A stretch of DNA of 64,000 nucleotides from Microbacterium sp. LWH11-1.2 (GTDB lineage: Bacteria > Actinomycetota > Actinomycetes > Actinomycetales > Microbacteriaceae), in NCBI RefSeq assembly GCF_038397745.1, contig NZ_CP151636.1, positions 3,410,001-3,474,000 on the forward strand. The letters run 5' to 3'. Numbering within the stretch: the first letter of the stretch is position 1; each line of letters opens with the position of its first letter. Below the pieces are notes generated by a model, which was given only the letters and a program-made list of their open reading frames with translations, was not told where the DNA came from and did not search any database. The position numbers were made by a program, and so were the translations under genes. Positions 21,594 to 30,461 of this stretch are shown in pieces.

Positions 21594-22894
21594 TCGCCTT
21601 CCACGCGGAGCACGGAGATGACGCGCTCCACGACGGCGCTGCCGGCGAGGGCGTCGACGGTCGCGCTGAGCGCCTGCTCGGTCGCGCGGTGCGTGCCGAT
21701 GATCAGTCGTGCGGTCGGCTCATCCTCGCCCTCCACCGTCTGCACGACGGTCGCCACGGAGACGCCCCCGTCGCTGAGCGTGCCGGCGACCGTGGCGAGC
21801 ACGCCCGGTGCATCCGCGACCTCGAGCGTGATCTGATACCGGGTGGTCACGTGGCCGATCGGGACGACAGGGAGGTTGGCCCTGGTGGACTCGCCGACGC
21901 CGACACCGCCCGCGATGTGGCGGCGGGCGGCGGAGACGACGTCGCCGAGAACAGCGGATGCCGTCTGCACCCCGCCCGCGCCGGCGCCGTAGAACATGAG
22001 GGAGCCGGCGGCCTCGGCCTCGACGAACACCGCGTTGTTCGCGCCGTGGACGGATGCCAGCGGGTGCGTGGCGGGAACGAGCGCCGGGTAGACGCGCACC
22101 GAGATCGACTCCGCACCGTTCGCCTCGAGCCGCTCGCACACGGCGAGCAGCTTGATCACGAAGCCGGCGGCACGCGCCTCCTCGATCATCGAGGCCGTGA
22201 CCGAGGTGATGCCCTCGCGGTAGACGGCGTCGAGCGGCACGGCCGTGTGGAAGGCGAGGCTGGCGAGGATCGCCGCCTTCTGCGCGGCGTCGTATCCTTC
22301 GACATCGGCCGTCGGGTCGGCCTCCGCGTAGCCCAGGCGCTGGGCGTCGGCGAGCACATCGCCGAAGTCGGCGCCCTCGGTGTCCATCCGGTCGAGGATG
22401 TAGTTCGTCGTGCCGTTCACGATCCCCATGATCCGCACGACGCGGTCGCCGGCCAGCGAATCGCGGAGCGGGCGGATGATCGGGATGGCGCCCGCGGCTG
22501 CCGCCTCGTAGTAGACGGAGGCGCCGACACGGTCCGCGGCCTCGAAGAGCTCGGGACCGTGCGTCGCGAGCAGCGCCTTGTTGGCGGTCACGACGTCGGC
22601 GCCGGATCCGATCGCCTGCAGGATGTTCGTGCGAGCGGGCTCGATGCCGCCGATCAGCTCGATCACGATGTCGGACCCGAGGATGAGCGTCTCGGCGTCG
22701 GTCGTGAAGAGCTCCTTCGGCAGGTCGGCGTCACGGGGTGCGTCGACGTCGCGGACGGCGATGCCCGCGAGCTCGAGCTCTGCCCCGGCCCGGTCGGCCA
22801 GTTCGTCGCCATGGCGCAGCAGGAGAGCCGCGACCTGCGAGCCGACCGCTCCCGCGCCCAGCAGCGCCACACGAAGTCGTCGGTAGTCAGTCAT
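21590..22894 (-). CDS. hom: Homoserine dehydrogenase
   Basis: A 434-residue NAD(P)-dependent enzyme reducing aspartate semialdehyde to homoserine. The Rossmann motif is LLGAGAVGSQVAALL, the catalytic region includes YYEAAAAGAIPIIRPLRDSL and MGIVNGTTNYIL, and the C-terminal third is an ACT domain (YQITLEVADAPGVLATVAGT) typical of feedback control by threonine. It is preceded by lysA and followed by thrB, so the aspartate-family branch to lysine, methionine and threonine is clustered. Confidence 0.96.
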   Translation of the reverse strand: MTDYRRLRVALLGAGAVGSQVAALLLRHGDELADRAGAELELAGIAVRDVDAPRDADLPKELFTTDAETLILGSDIVIELIGGIEPARTNILQAIGSGADVVTANKALLATHGPELFEAADRVGASVYYEAAAAGAIPIIRPLRDSLAGDRVVRIMGIVNGTTNYILDRMDTEGADFGDVLADAQRLGYAEADPTADVEGYDAAQKAAILASLAFHTAVPLDAVYREGITSVTASMIEEARAAGFVIKLLAVCERLEANGAESISVRVYPALVPATHPLASVHGANNAVFVEAEAAGSLMFYGAGAGGVQTASAVLGDVVSAARRHIAGGVGVGESTRANLPVVPIGHVTTRYQITLEVADAPGVLATVAGTLSDGGVSVATVVQTVEGEDEPTARLIIGTHRATEQALSATVDALAGSAVVERVISVLRVEGE

Positions 22895-22924
22895 GGTTGC
22901 TCCTTCGGAAGCTTCGGAGGTGGG

Positions 22925-24385
22925 TCATCTGTCTCCCTCGGGGGCGTGCGCCCCGTCGATGCCCGCGTCCCGGGCCAGCAGGTCGTCGATGGTCTCACCG
23001 CGGACGATGACCCTCGACCGACCGTCGCGCACGGCGACGACCGGCGGACGCGGAACATGGTTGTAGTTGCTCGACAGCGAGGCGCAGTACGCGCCTGTCG
23101 CGGGAACCGCGAGCAGATCGCCCGGCACGAGATCGGCCGGGAGGTATTCGTGATCGACGACGATGTCGCCGGATTCGCAGTGCTTGCCGACGACGCGGCT
23201 GAGCTGAGGCTCTCCCCCGCCGATGCGCGAGGCGAGGCGTGCCGAGAACTGGGCGCCGTACAGCGCGGTGCGGGCGTTGTCGCTCATGCCGCCGTCGACG
23301 CTGACGTACCGGCGGACCGCGCCGGATTCCACCGTCACGTCCTTCGTGGTGCCGACCTCGTACAGCGTGACACCGGCGGTGCCGACGATCGCGCGCCCCG
23401 GCTCGAAGGACAGGGCGGGCACCGGGATGCCGCGCGCGGCGCAGCCCTCGGCGACCGCGGAGACGATCTCACCGGCGAGGACCTCGATCGGCGTCGGATC
23501 GTCGACGCGGGTGTAGGCGATTCCGAATCCGCCACCGAGGTTCAGCTGCGGCACCGGACCGCCCTCCAGGAGTGCGGCGTGCAGCTCGAGGACGCGGGAC
23601 GCCGACTCGCGGAAGCCCGCGACCCCGAAGATCTGGGAGCCGATGTGGCAGTGCAGTCCCGCGAAGTCGAGCCCGGGGAGCTCCCGGATGCGGGCGACCG
23701 CGTGCGCGGCCTCGGCGAGCGGGAATCCGAACTTCTGGTCCTCGTGGGCCGTGGCGAGGAACTCGTGGGTCTCGGCATGGACTCCGCTGATGACGCGCAC
23801 CAGCACGCGCTGGACTGCACCGGTCCGCGCGGTGATCGCCGCGAGACGCTCGATCTCGATCGCACTGTCGACGATGACGGTGCCGACGCCGGCGATCACG
23901 GCGCGCTCGAGTTCGGCGGTCGACTTGTTGTTGCCGTGGAAGCCGAGCGACGCCGGGGACACGCCCGCGGCGAGCGCCACCTCGAGCTCTCCTCCGGTGC
24001 ACACGTCGACACGCAGTCCTTCGTCGACGACCCAGCGCGCGACGGTCGTGGAGAGGAAGGCCTTGCCTGCGTAGTAGACCTGCGCCGTCGTGCCGTTGTC
24101 GGCCGCCGCCTGGTCGAAGGCGGTCCGGAAGGCCCTGGCGCGGCCGCGGACCTCGTCCTCGTCGAGCACGAGCACAGGGGTGCCGTAGGTACGGGCGAGG
24201 TCTGCCGCGCTCACGCCGGCGATGTCGAGGACGCCGTCGGCGTCGCGCACCGCGGAGGCCGGCCACACTCCGCTCGCGAGGTCGTTCGCGTCATCGGGGA
24301 CGACGAGCCATTCCGGGGCGAGCGAATCGGCAGGGGGAAGCACTGAGCACCAATCGTGGAACGGAGCGCGTCGCTGAATACGCAC
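22925..24385 (-). CDS. lysA: Diaminopimelate decarboxylase
   Basis: A 486-residue fold III PLP enzyme converting meso-diaminopimelate to lysine. The PLP lysine is in VYYAGKAFLS; HCHIGSQIF, NLGGGFGIAY and LSFEPGRAIVG build the cofactor and substrate sites, and CESGDIVV supplies the active-site Cys from the partner subunit. The start is uncertain: GTG 24385 gives this length and lies 15 bases after a TAGAAT box, while GTG 24343 would begin nearer to the conserved LAPEWLVVPDDAN. It precedes hom by 30 bases. Confidence 0.94.
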   Translation of the reverse strand: MRIQRRAPFHDWCSVLPPADSLAPEWLVVPDDANDLASGVWPASAVRDADGVLDIAGVSAADLARTYGTPVLVLDEDEVRGRARAFRTAFDQAAADNGTTAQVYYAGKAFLSTTVARWVVDEGLRVDVCTGGELEVALAAGVSPASLGFHGNNKSTAELERAVIAGVGTVIVDSAIEIERLAAITARTGAVQRVLVRVISGVHAETHEFLATAHEDQKFGFPLAEAAHAVARIRELPGLDFAGLHCHIGSQIFGVAGFRESASRVLELHAALLEGGPVPQLNLGGGFGIAYTRVDDPTPIEVLAGEIVSAVAEGCAARGIPVPALSFEPGRAIVGTAGVTLYEVGTTKDVTVESGAVRRYVSVDGGMSDNARTALYGAQFSARLASRIGGGEPQLSRVVGKHCESGDIVVDHEYLPADLVPGDLLAVPATGAYCASLSSNYNHVPRPPVVAVRDGRSRVIVRGETIDDLLARDAGIDGAHAPEGDR

Positions 24386-24479
24386 ATCGAGGTTGACCCG
24401 ATTCTAGGGCACCGCCCCGGAGCGCCTTGTCACGGTGACGCCCGGCGTCAAGCCCCTCCGGCTGTTTCACACGGGCTCA

Positions 24480-24485
24480 TAGGGT
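24480..24485 (+). promoter_or_regulatory. Leaderless-type -10 box of the YihY gene
   Basis: TAGGGT is followed by exactly six bases and then GTG 24492, so transcription would start at the start codon itself. This supports the GTG over the adjacent ATG. Confidence 0.5.
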
Positions 24486-24491
24486 GGGGGC

Positions 24492-25541
24492 GTGATGAAC
24501 ACCGAATCGCCCTCTGAGACCGCTGATCGCCCTGGCCTCGTCGCGCGCGTCACCGGGCCCCTGATCGCCTGGGCGCTGCGGAGGCGCCTCGTGCGGGCCG
24601 CGCTGCTGTACACCGAGCGTCGCGGACCGATGCTCGCCGACAGCGTCACCTACCGCGCGCTGTTCAGCGTCTTCGCGGGAGTCCTCCTCGGCTTCTCGAT
24701 CGCGGCCCTGTGGCTGGCGGGCAATCCCGAGGCGTGGCGGGCGATCATCGACTCGGTCCAGTCGGTGGTACCGGGGCTCATCGGCGACGACGGCGTGATC
24801 GATCCGAAGGATCTGCAGAAGCCGGCATCCCTGTCCGTCGCGGGCATCGTGTCGCTCGTCGCGCTCATCGGAGCTGCCCTCGGCGCGATCGGGTCGCTGC
24901 GCACCGCCGTGCGCGTCATCGCCGGCACGGTCCAGGACGACATCCTCTGGGTGTGGGTGATCCTCCGCAACCTCGCTCTGGCGCTCGGCATCGGACTCTC
25001 GTTCGTCGCCGCGGCCGCCGTGACCTTCGTCGGCCAGCTCGGCGTGGCGTGGATCAGCGATCTGCTCGGGCTCCCTGCGGACTCAGCGCTCGTCAGCTGG
25101 AGCGCCCCGGTGCTCTCCCTCGTGGTGGTTTTCGCCCTCGACACGCTCCTCCTCGTCGGCGTCTTCCGTCTGCTCTCCGGCGTGCGCCCCGCCGCGCGGT
25201 CGCTGTGGAGCGGTGCCCTGCTGGGCGCATTCGGGCTCGTCGTCCTCCAGCAGCTGTCGAGCCTCTTCGTCGGCGGCGCCACCAGCAACCCGCTCCTCGC
25301 CACCTTCGCCTCGCTCCTCGCGCTCCTGATCTGGCTCAACCTGTCGACGCAGGTGATGCTGCTGGCGTGCGCCTTCATCGTGACCGCCGAGGAGGAGCGG
25401 ACAGACCGCGTGCATCAGAGGTTCGGGGCCACGACGTTCCCGCAGCGTCGCCTCCAGCGCGCCGAGGTCGACGTGCAGATCGCCACCGCCGAGCTCCGGG
25501 CCGCGCAGAAGGCCGCTTCCGGCGACGGCACGGCCTCCTGA
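24492..25541 (+). CDS. YihY/BrkB-family inner membrane protein
   Basis: A 349-residue protein with about six membrane helices and a hydrophilic C-terminal tail of ~50 residues. Family features are the start of the domain ADSVTYRALFSVFAGVLL, the GALLGAFGLVVLQQLSSLFVGG helix and LLIWLNLSTQVMLLACAFI. YihY/BrkB proteins were once called RNase BN, which was later disproved; their role is unknown, perhaps transport. It is divergent from lysA, 106 bases apart. Confidence 0.9.
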   Translation: MMNTESPSETADRPGLVARVTGPLIAWALRRRLVRAALLYTERRGPMLADSVTYRALFSVFAGVLLGFSIAALWLAGNPEAWRAIIDSVQSVVPGLIGDDGVIDPKDLQKPASLSVAGIVSLVALIGAALGAIGSLRTAVRVIAGTVQDDILWVWVILRNLALALGIGLSFVAAAAVTFVGQLGVAWISDLLGLPADSALVSWSAPVLSLVVVFALDTLLLVGVFRLLSGVRPAARSLWSGALLGAFGLVVLQQLSSLFVGGATSNPLLATFASLLALLIWLNLSTQVMLLACAFIVTAEEERTDRVHQRFGATTFPQRRLQRAEVDVQIATAELRAAQKAASGDGTAS

Positions 25542-25560
25542 CGCGGGTCCACCCCTCGTA

Positions 25561-25586
25561 GTGACCAAGTGGGATAGTCTGGTCAC
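25561..25586 (+). promoter_or_regulatory. Palindromic operator over the hydrolase-tetR promoter
   Basis: GTGACCA and TGGTCAC form a perfect 7-bp inverted repeat with a 12-base centre that includes a TAGTCT -10-like box at 25575-25580. It ends 15 bases before the first gene of an operon that encodes a TetR protein. This is the classical layout of an autoregulatory TetR operator; binding is inferred. Confidence 0.65.
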
Positions 25587-25601
25587 AACGAGAGGAATCC
25601 C

Positions 25602-26507
25602 ATGGACCCCCGACGCGCACGCATCACCGTCGCCGATGCGGAGATCTCCTTCCTCGAATGGCGCCCGGCGGAGGAATCCGGCTCGACGGTCCTCCTGCTG
25701 CACGGCGGCGGCGCCGACTGCGCCGAGCTGTCCTGGTCCGAGGTCGGACCGGCACTCGCGGCGGCCGGGCACCGTGTCATCGCTCCGGATCATCCCGGTT
25801 TCGGTCACAGCCCGCGCGCGAAGTGGCCGCTCACACAGGAGCGGCTGGTCCGCTACGTCGGCGAGTTCGCCGACGCCGTCGGCCTCACGGACTACGCGAT
25901 CGGCGGACTCTCGCTCGGCGGGGGCATCGCGCTCGGACACCTCCTCGCCCAGCCGGGACGGGCACGCGGTGCGATGCTGCTCGGGTGCTATGGCCTCATG
26001 CCTCGGCTCGCCGACGGGCCCTTCGGCGGACTCACGCAGGTCATGACCTTCCTGCTGCTGCGGAGCGGGGCGCTGGCGGCGATGACCAGGCGCTACATGC
26101 GGAACCGTTCGGCGATGGAGCGCGGCCTCCAGGATCTCGTCCGTGATCCGACGGCGCGCACGCCCGAGCTCGTCGATGCGGTCCTCGCCGAGGCGGCATC
26201 CGGCACCGGCACCGTCGTCTTCAGCGAGTGGCAGAAGGACCAGGTGCTCTGGAACCGGCTGCGCACCGAATACACCGCGCAGCTGCCCTCTCTCCGCACG
26301 CCGACCCTCCTCGTGCACGGCGATCACGACAGCGGGGTGCCGATCGCGCGCATCCGGTTCGCCGCAGAGCGGATGCCGGACGCGACGCTGCTCACGGTCC
26401 CCGACGCGGGGCACTGGGTGCAGCGCGACCGCCCCGACGTCGTCATCCCGGCGATGCTCGCTCACCTGCAGAGGATCGACGATGCCCAGACCTCTCGTCC
26501 CGAATAG
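25602..26507 (+). CDS. Alpha/beta hydrolase
   Basis: A 301-residue alpha/beta-fold hydrolase. The oxyanion region is LLLHGGGAD, the nucleophile elbow is GLSLGGG (Ser), the acid lies in LVHGDHDSGVP (Asp) and the catalytic His in PDAGHWVQ, so the triad is complete. A cap domain rich in Met/Arg (MTRRYMRNRSAMERG) lies between. No signal peptide is seen, so it is cytosolic. It is most like C-C hydrolases and carboxylesterases; the substrate is unknown. It is the first gene of a three-gene operon and overlaps the tetR start by 26 bases. Confidence 0.88.
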   Translation: MDPRRARITVADAEISFLEWRPAEESGSTVLLLHGGGADCAELSWSEVGPALAAAGHRVIAPDHPGFGHSPRAKWPLTQERLVRYVGEFADAVGLTDYAIGGLSLGGGIALGHLLAQPGRARGAMLLGCYGLMPRLADGPFGGLTQVMTFLLLRSGALAAMTRRYMRNRSAMERGLQDLVRDPTARTPELVDAVLAEAASGTGTVVFSEWQKDQVLWNRLRTEYTAQLPSLRTPTLLVHGDHDSGVPIARIRFAAERMPDATLLTVPDAGHWVQRDRPDVVIPAMLAHLQRIDDAQTSRPE

Positions 26508-27063
26508 GCGCGAACGCATCCTCGATGCCGCCGAGGAACTCGTGCTCGCTCGCGGCTTCGACGCGATGAGCGTCGCCTCGATCGCCGAGGGTGCCGGCAT
26601 CGGCAAGGGCGCCGTCTACCTGGAGTTCCCGGGGAAGAACGACATCCTCGACGCCCTGCTGCAACGCGGGACAGCCCGGCTTCGCGAACGAGCGCGGGCG
26701 GAGGTCGGAGATCGGCCGCGACTCAGTGCGGCGTATCGTGCATCCGCACGGGCGCTGCGGGATGACGCGCTGATGACCGCCGCCTTCCTCGACGATCGTG
26801 GTGTGCTCGGCGCCCACGTGACCGAGGTCGAGCACGGGCGCTACCGCGAGCGTCATCTCGGCGTCGTCGAATGGCTGCACGACCTCCAGCGCCGGGGAGA
26901 GATCGACGAACAGGTCGATGCGGAGGCGCTGGCTCTGGCGCTGTCGAGCGCGACGATCGGACTGCTCTCCGCCGCGCGACTGCTCGGTCCGCTCTCCTCG
27001 GAGCAGCTCGAGAACGCGATCGACACCGTCGGCCGGATGGCCGCTTCCTTCGAGAGGAACTGA
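26482..27063 (+). CDS. TetR/AcrR-family transcriptional regulator
   Basis: A 193-residue repressor-type protein. The N-terminal helix-turn-helix reads RERILDAAEELVLARGFDAM then SIAEGAGIGKGAVYLEFPGK, the standard TetR pattern; the rest is an all-helical ligand and dimer domain. The ATG at 26482 lies inside the end of the upstream hydrolase gene after GAGGATCGACG, and a second hydrolase starts three bases after its stop. The palindrome before the operon is its likely binding site, so it probably responds to a substrate of the hydrolases. Confidence 0.92.
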   Translation: MPRPLVPNRRERILDAAEELVLARGFDAMSVASIAEGAGIGKGAVYLEFPGKNDILDALLQRGTARLRERARAEVGDRPRLSAAYRASARALRDDALMTAAFLDDRGVLGAHVTEVEHGRYRERHLGVVEWLHDLQRRGEIDEQVDAEALALALSSATIGLLSAARLLGPLSSEQLENAIDTVGRMAASFERN

Positions 27064-27065
27064 CG

Positions 27066-27797
27066 ATGCACATCGACCGCTTCGGCCCCGAAGGCGGCAC
27101 ACCGCTGCTGCTTCTGCACGGAGGCGGTGTCGCCGGCTGGATGTGGGAGCCGATGCGCGCGCACCTGGACGAGGGGCACCGCATCCTCGTGCCCGACCTC
27201 CCGGGGCACGGACGTAGCGCGGACCACATCTACACCTCGCACGACGACGTGCTCCCGGCGCTCGAGGAGCTGCTGGAGGGCGAGGGCCGCCCCGCCACGG
27301 TCGTCGGCTTCTCGCTCGGCGCCCAGCTGGCGGTGCTGCTGGCCGCCCGGCGCCCGGACCTGGTCGAGAAGGTGATCGTCGTCAGCGCTCAGGCGATCCC
27401 GATGCGCGCGGTCGGCCCCACGCTCGCCCTCCTCGGTGCGACCGCGGGACTCGCCCGGCAGGAGTGGTTCGCGAAGCTCCAGGCGCGGGAGCTGTTCGTC
27501 CCGCCGGAGCATCTCGACGACTACGTGCGGACGTCTGCCGGCATCTCCCGAGAGACCCTGCTCAACGCCGTCGAAGAGAACCTGCGCTTCACACCACCGG
27601 ACGGCTGGCGACATTTCCCGGGCGCCGCGCTGATCCTCGCGGGTTCGAAGGAGAAGACGCTGATGAGGCGCTCGTCCGCCGCGCTGCACGAGGCTCTGCC
27701 GCAGAGCGAGCGGGAGATCATCGCCGACTGCGGTCACGGCATCCCGCTGCAGCGCCCCGCCTGGTTCGCGCAGCGGGTCGAGTCCTGGATGCGCTGA
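27066..27797 (+). CDS. Alpha/beta hydrolase
   Basis: A 243-residue alpha/beta hydrolase with LLLLHGGGVAGWMWEP (oxyanion hole), nucleophile elbow GFSLGAQ, and catalytic His in DCGHGIPLQ; the acid residue is less obvious, perhaps the Asp of IADCGHG. It is shorter than the first hydrolase of the operon and only distantly like it, so the pair is not a recent duplication. It starts three bases after the tetR stop, with GAGAGGAACTG before the ATG. The substrate is unknown. Confidence 0.88.
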   Translation: MHIDRFGPEGGTPLLLLHGGGVAGWMWEPMRAHLDEGHRILVPDLPGHGRSADHIYTSHDDVLPALEELLEGEGRPATVVGFSLGAQLAVLLAARRPDLVEKVIVVSAQAIPMRAVGPTLALLGATAGLARQEWFAKLQARELFVPPEHLDDYVRTSAGISRETLLNAVEENLRFTPPDGWRHFPGAALILAGSKEKTLMRRSSAALHEALPQSEREIIADCGHGIPLQRPAWFAQRVESWMR

Positions 27798-27812
27798 CGG
27801 CGCTCCTGCCGG

Positions 27813-28664
27813 TCAGCGCGGGCAGACGCCCTTCTCGAGCAGAGCCGGATCGGTGGCGATCGCACCGTCGACGTCGATGTCGATCACGGCCTCGCTGCCC
27901 ACGATCGCGAGGCCGGTGAGGGTGAGGCCGGCGGGAAGTTGATCCGCGATGCAGATGCGCTGCGTCCGCGTCAGGCTGTCTCCGACCGATCCGAGCATCG
28001 AGCCGACGCCATCCACATCGACGTCGAGTCCGCCGATCGACAGCCCCACCGGCGTGAGCTCGAGGTCACCCTCCGCAGCACCGGGCGTGAGCGTCAGCGT
28101 GAGGGGGACGGCCACCCCGAACACCGTGAACGAGCCGCCCAGCGTGGCGTTCGGCGCGTCGAAGACGACGGATTCGACCGGCAGATCGGTTCCGGCGAGC
28201 AGGGTGGTGAACTCGGCCTGGTCGATCCGGATCGTGCCGGAGGCACCGCCCAGGTCTCCCCCGCGCAGGGGGATGCCCGTCGCGGTCACGTCCGCGGCAC
28301 CGGTGATCCCCTCGAGGGTCACGGCATCCGTCGACAGGTGCAGCGTGTCGAGTCGTCCGCCGATCAGCTGCGGGAGCAGCACGCCCTCCGCGTCGACGTC
28401 GAGCTGCTGGTCGGCGGGGAGGTCCAGCTGCTCGATGACGAGGGACCGCACGATCCCGGGAAGGATCGAGCGCGCGATGAACTCCGCCGCGACGACGAGC
28501 AGCGCCAGCAGCACCACGACGATCAGCAGCACCCACGGCCAGCGGCGACGACGCGTCGGCCGCTCGGCATCCGCCTCCGCGGGCGCATCGGACCCGGGGA
28601 TCACGAGCGTCGGATGCTCTGCCGAAGCGTCAGGATACGGCAGGGTGTGGTTGTCGTCGCTCAT
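27813..28664 (-). CDS. DUF2993 (LmeA-like) membrane-anchored lipid-binding protein
   Basis: A 283-residue protein with an acidic cytoplasmic N-terminus, a stop-transfer patch RPTRRRRWP, one membrane helix (about residues 43-62) and an extracytoplasmic DUF2993 domain recognisable from VDAEGVLLPQLIGGRLDTLHL, TATGIPLRGG and LTPVGLSIGG. In mycobacteria LmeA of this family binds phospholipids and supports mannan elongation in the envelope. The role here is inferred from the family only. It follows argS by 39 bases. Confidence 0.82.
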   Translation of the reverse strand: MSDDNHTLPYPDASAEHPTLVIPGSDAPAEADAERPTRRRRWPWVLLIVVVLLALLVVAAEFIARSILPGIVRSLVIEQLDLPADQQLDVDAEGVLLPQLIGGRLDTLHLSTDAVTLEGITGAADVTATGIPLRGGDLGGASGTIRIDQAEFTTLLAGTDLPVESVVFDAPNATLGGSFTVFGVAVPLTLTLTPGAAEGDLELTPVGLSIGGLDVDVDGVGSMLGSVGDSLTRTQRICIADQLPAGLTLTGLAIVGSEAVIDIDVDGAIATDPALLEKGVCPR

Positions 28665-28703
28665 GCTGCCATCCTGCCCTACCGGCGCGGTGGACAGCCG
28701 TCG

Positions 28704-30368
28704 CTACATGCGCTCCGGAGCGGACACGCCGAGCAGGTCGAGTCCGTTGCGGAAGACCTGGCCGGCGGCATCGTTCAGCCACAGACGCGTGCGGTGCACG
28801 CTCTCGATCGGGTCGTCGCTCAGGGGGATCACGCGGCAGTTGTCGTACCAGCGGTGGTACAGCCCCGCGAGCTCCTCGAGGTAGCGCGCCACGCGGTGCG
28901 GTTCGCGCACCTCGGCCGCGAACGCGACGATGCGCGGGAACTCCTGCAGCGCACCGAGCAGCGCCGCCTCGGACTCGTGCGTGAGCGTCTCGGGGGCGAA
29001 CTCCGAGCGGTCGACGCCGGAGTCGGCGGCGTTGCGGGCCACGTTGTGGGTGCGGGCATGCGCGTACTGCACGTAGAACACCGGATTGTCGTTGGTGCGC
29101 TTCTGCAGCAGCTCGGGGTCGAGCGCGAGCGGCGAGTCGGCGGGCGAGCGCTCCAGCGAGTAGCGCAGCGCGTCGGTGCCGAGCCATTCGCGCAGGTCGT
29201 CCATCTCGATGATGTTGCCCGCGCGCTTGCTCAGACGGGCGCCTCCGACAGACACGAGCTGTCCGATGAGCACCTCGACGTCCTTCTCGGGATCGTCGCC
29301 GGCGGCTCCCGCGAGCGCCTTCAGGCGGTGCACGTAGCCGTGGTGGTCGGCGCCGAGCAGATAGATCTTGTGCGCGAAGCCGCGGTCGCCCTTGTTGAGG
29401 TAGTACGCGGCGTCTGCCGCGAAGTACGTGTACTCGCCGTTGGAGCGGCGGATCACGCGATCCTTGTCGTCGCCGAAGTCGGTGGTGCGCACCCACACGG
29501 CGTCGTCCTGGTCGAAGACGTGACCCTGTTCGCGCAGACGGTCCACGGCCTGGTCGACGAGGCTGACCCCGTCGGCGTTCTTCGCGTGCAGCGTGCGCTC
29601 GGAGAACCAGACGTCGAAGTGCACGTTGAACTTCGACAGGGACTCCTGCTGCTCCGCCAGCTGGTACTCGTAGCCGAGCTCTCGGGCGACGATCACCTTC
29701 TCGTCGTCGTCCAGAGAGAGGAAGTCGGGGCGGGCCGCGAGCACGCGGGCGGCGAGATCGTTGATGTAGCTGCCCGCGTAGCCGCCCTCCGGCGTGGGCT
29801 CGCCCTTCGCCGCGGCGACGATGGACTGCGCGAAGCGCTCCATCTGGGCGCCGGCGTCGTTGATGTAGAACTCGCGAGCGACGGTGGCACCGGATGCCGC
29901 GAGCACGCGGCCGATCGCATCGCCGAGCGCCGCCCAGCGGGTGTGGCCGATGTGCAGCGGCCCGGTGGGGTTCGCGCTCACGAACTCGATGTTGATGCTG
30001 CGTCCGGCCTGGGTCTCGTTCGTGCCGTAGGCGGCTCCGGCGTCGACGATCGTCTTCGCGAGCGCACCTGCGGCGGCCGCGTCGAGGCGGATGTTGATGA
30101 AGCCGGGTCCGGCGACCTCGGCGCTGGCGACGCCGTCGACACCGGCGAGACCGTCGGCGATCTGCTGGGCCAGCTCGCGCGGATTCGTGCCGAAGGGCTT
30201 CGCGAGACGCATCGCGATGTTCGAGGCCCAGTCGCCGTGGTCGCGATTGCGCGGACGCTCGAACACGATGTCGGATGCGGCGAGCTCGAGGGGCTCGCCA
30301 GGACGTCGTTCCTCCGCGATCGGTGCGAGGACGGCGAGGAGGGCTTCGGCGAGCGTTTCAGGGTTCAT
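28704..30368 (-). CDS. argS: Arginyl-tRNA synthetase
   Basis: A 554-residue class I synthetase. The HIGH motif is NPTGPLHIGHTRWA, and RLSKRAGNIIEMDDL holds the degenerate KMSKS position. The N-terminal tRNA D-loop domain (Add1) and the C-terminal DALR anticodon-binding domain (YVQYAHARTHNVARNA) are present. A TAAACT box ends nine bases before the ATG, suggesting a very short leader. A tRNA-Arg gene lies 1 kb away. Confidence 0.97.
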   Translation of the reverse strand: MNPETLAEALLAVLAPIAEERRPGEPLELAASDIVFERPRNRDHGDWASNIAMRLAKPFGTNPRELAQQIADGLAGVDGVASAEVAGPGFINIRLDAAAAGALAKTIVDAGAAYGTNETQAGRSINIEFVSANPTGPLHIGHTRWAALGDAIGRVLAASGATVAREFYINDAGAQMERFAQSIVAAAKGEPTPEGGYAGSYINDLAARVLAARPDFLSLDDDEKVIVARELGYEYQLAEQQESLSKFNVHFDVWFSERTLHAKNADGVSLVDQAVDRLREQGHVFDQDDAVWVRTTDFGDDKDRVIRRSNGEYTYFAADAAYYLNKGDRGFAHKIYLLGADHHGYVHRLKALAGAAGDDPEKDVEVLIGQLVSVGGARLSKRAGNIIEMDDLREWLGTDALRYSLERSPADSPLALDPELLQKRTNDNPVFYVQYAHARTHNVARNAADSGVDRSEFAPETLTHESEAALLGALQEFPRIVAFAAEVREPHRVARYLEELAGLYHRWYDNCRVIPLSDDPIESVHRTRLWLNDAAGQVFRNGLDLLGVSAPERM

Positions 30369-30449
30369 AGCCGTCCCAGTTTACGGCGCGCGATGACGGT
30401 CCCCGACGCCGCGGCGGCGCGGGGAATTTGCGTTCGCCTTCCGGTGATC

Positions 30450-30455
30450 TACTCT
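30450..30455 (+). promoter_or_regulatory. Leaderless-type -10 box of the SGNH hydrolase gene
   Basis: TACTCT is followed by exactly six bases and ATG 30462, with no ribosome binding site between. This fixes the start at 30462 rather than the upstream in-frame GTG 30444. Confidence 0.5.
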
Positions 30456-30461
30456 CATGCA

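Noticed and set aside
18473..24346. Long rightward open frames opposite rho, hom and lysA
   Set aside because: Antisense shadows of conserved genes with no ribosome sites and biased composition.
27939..30461. A rightward frame of over 1,100 codons that runs into the SGNH hydrolase
   Set aside because: Only its last 271 residues are real. The earlier part is antisense to argS and the DUF2993 gene, and a leaderless-type promoter sits at the true start.
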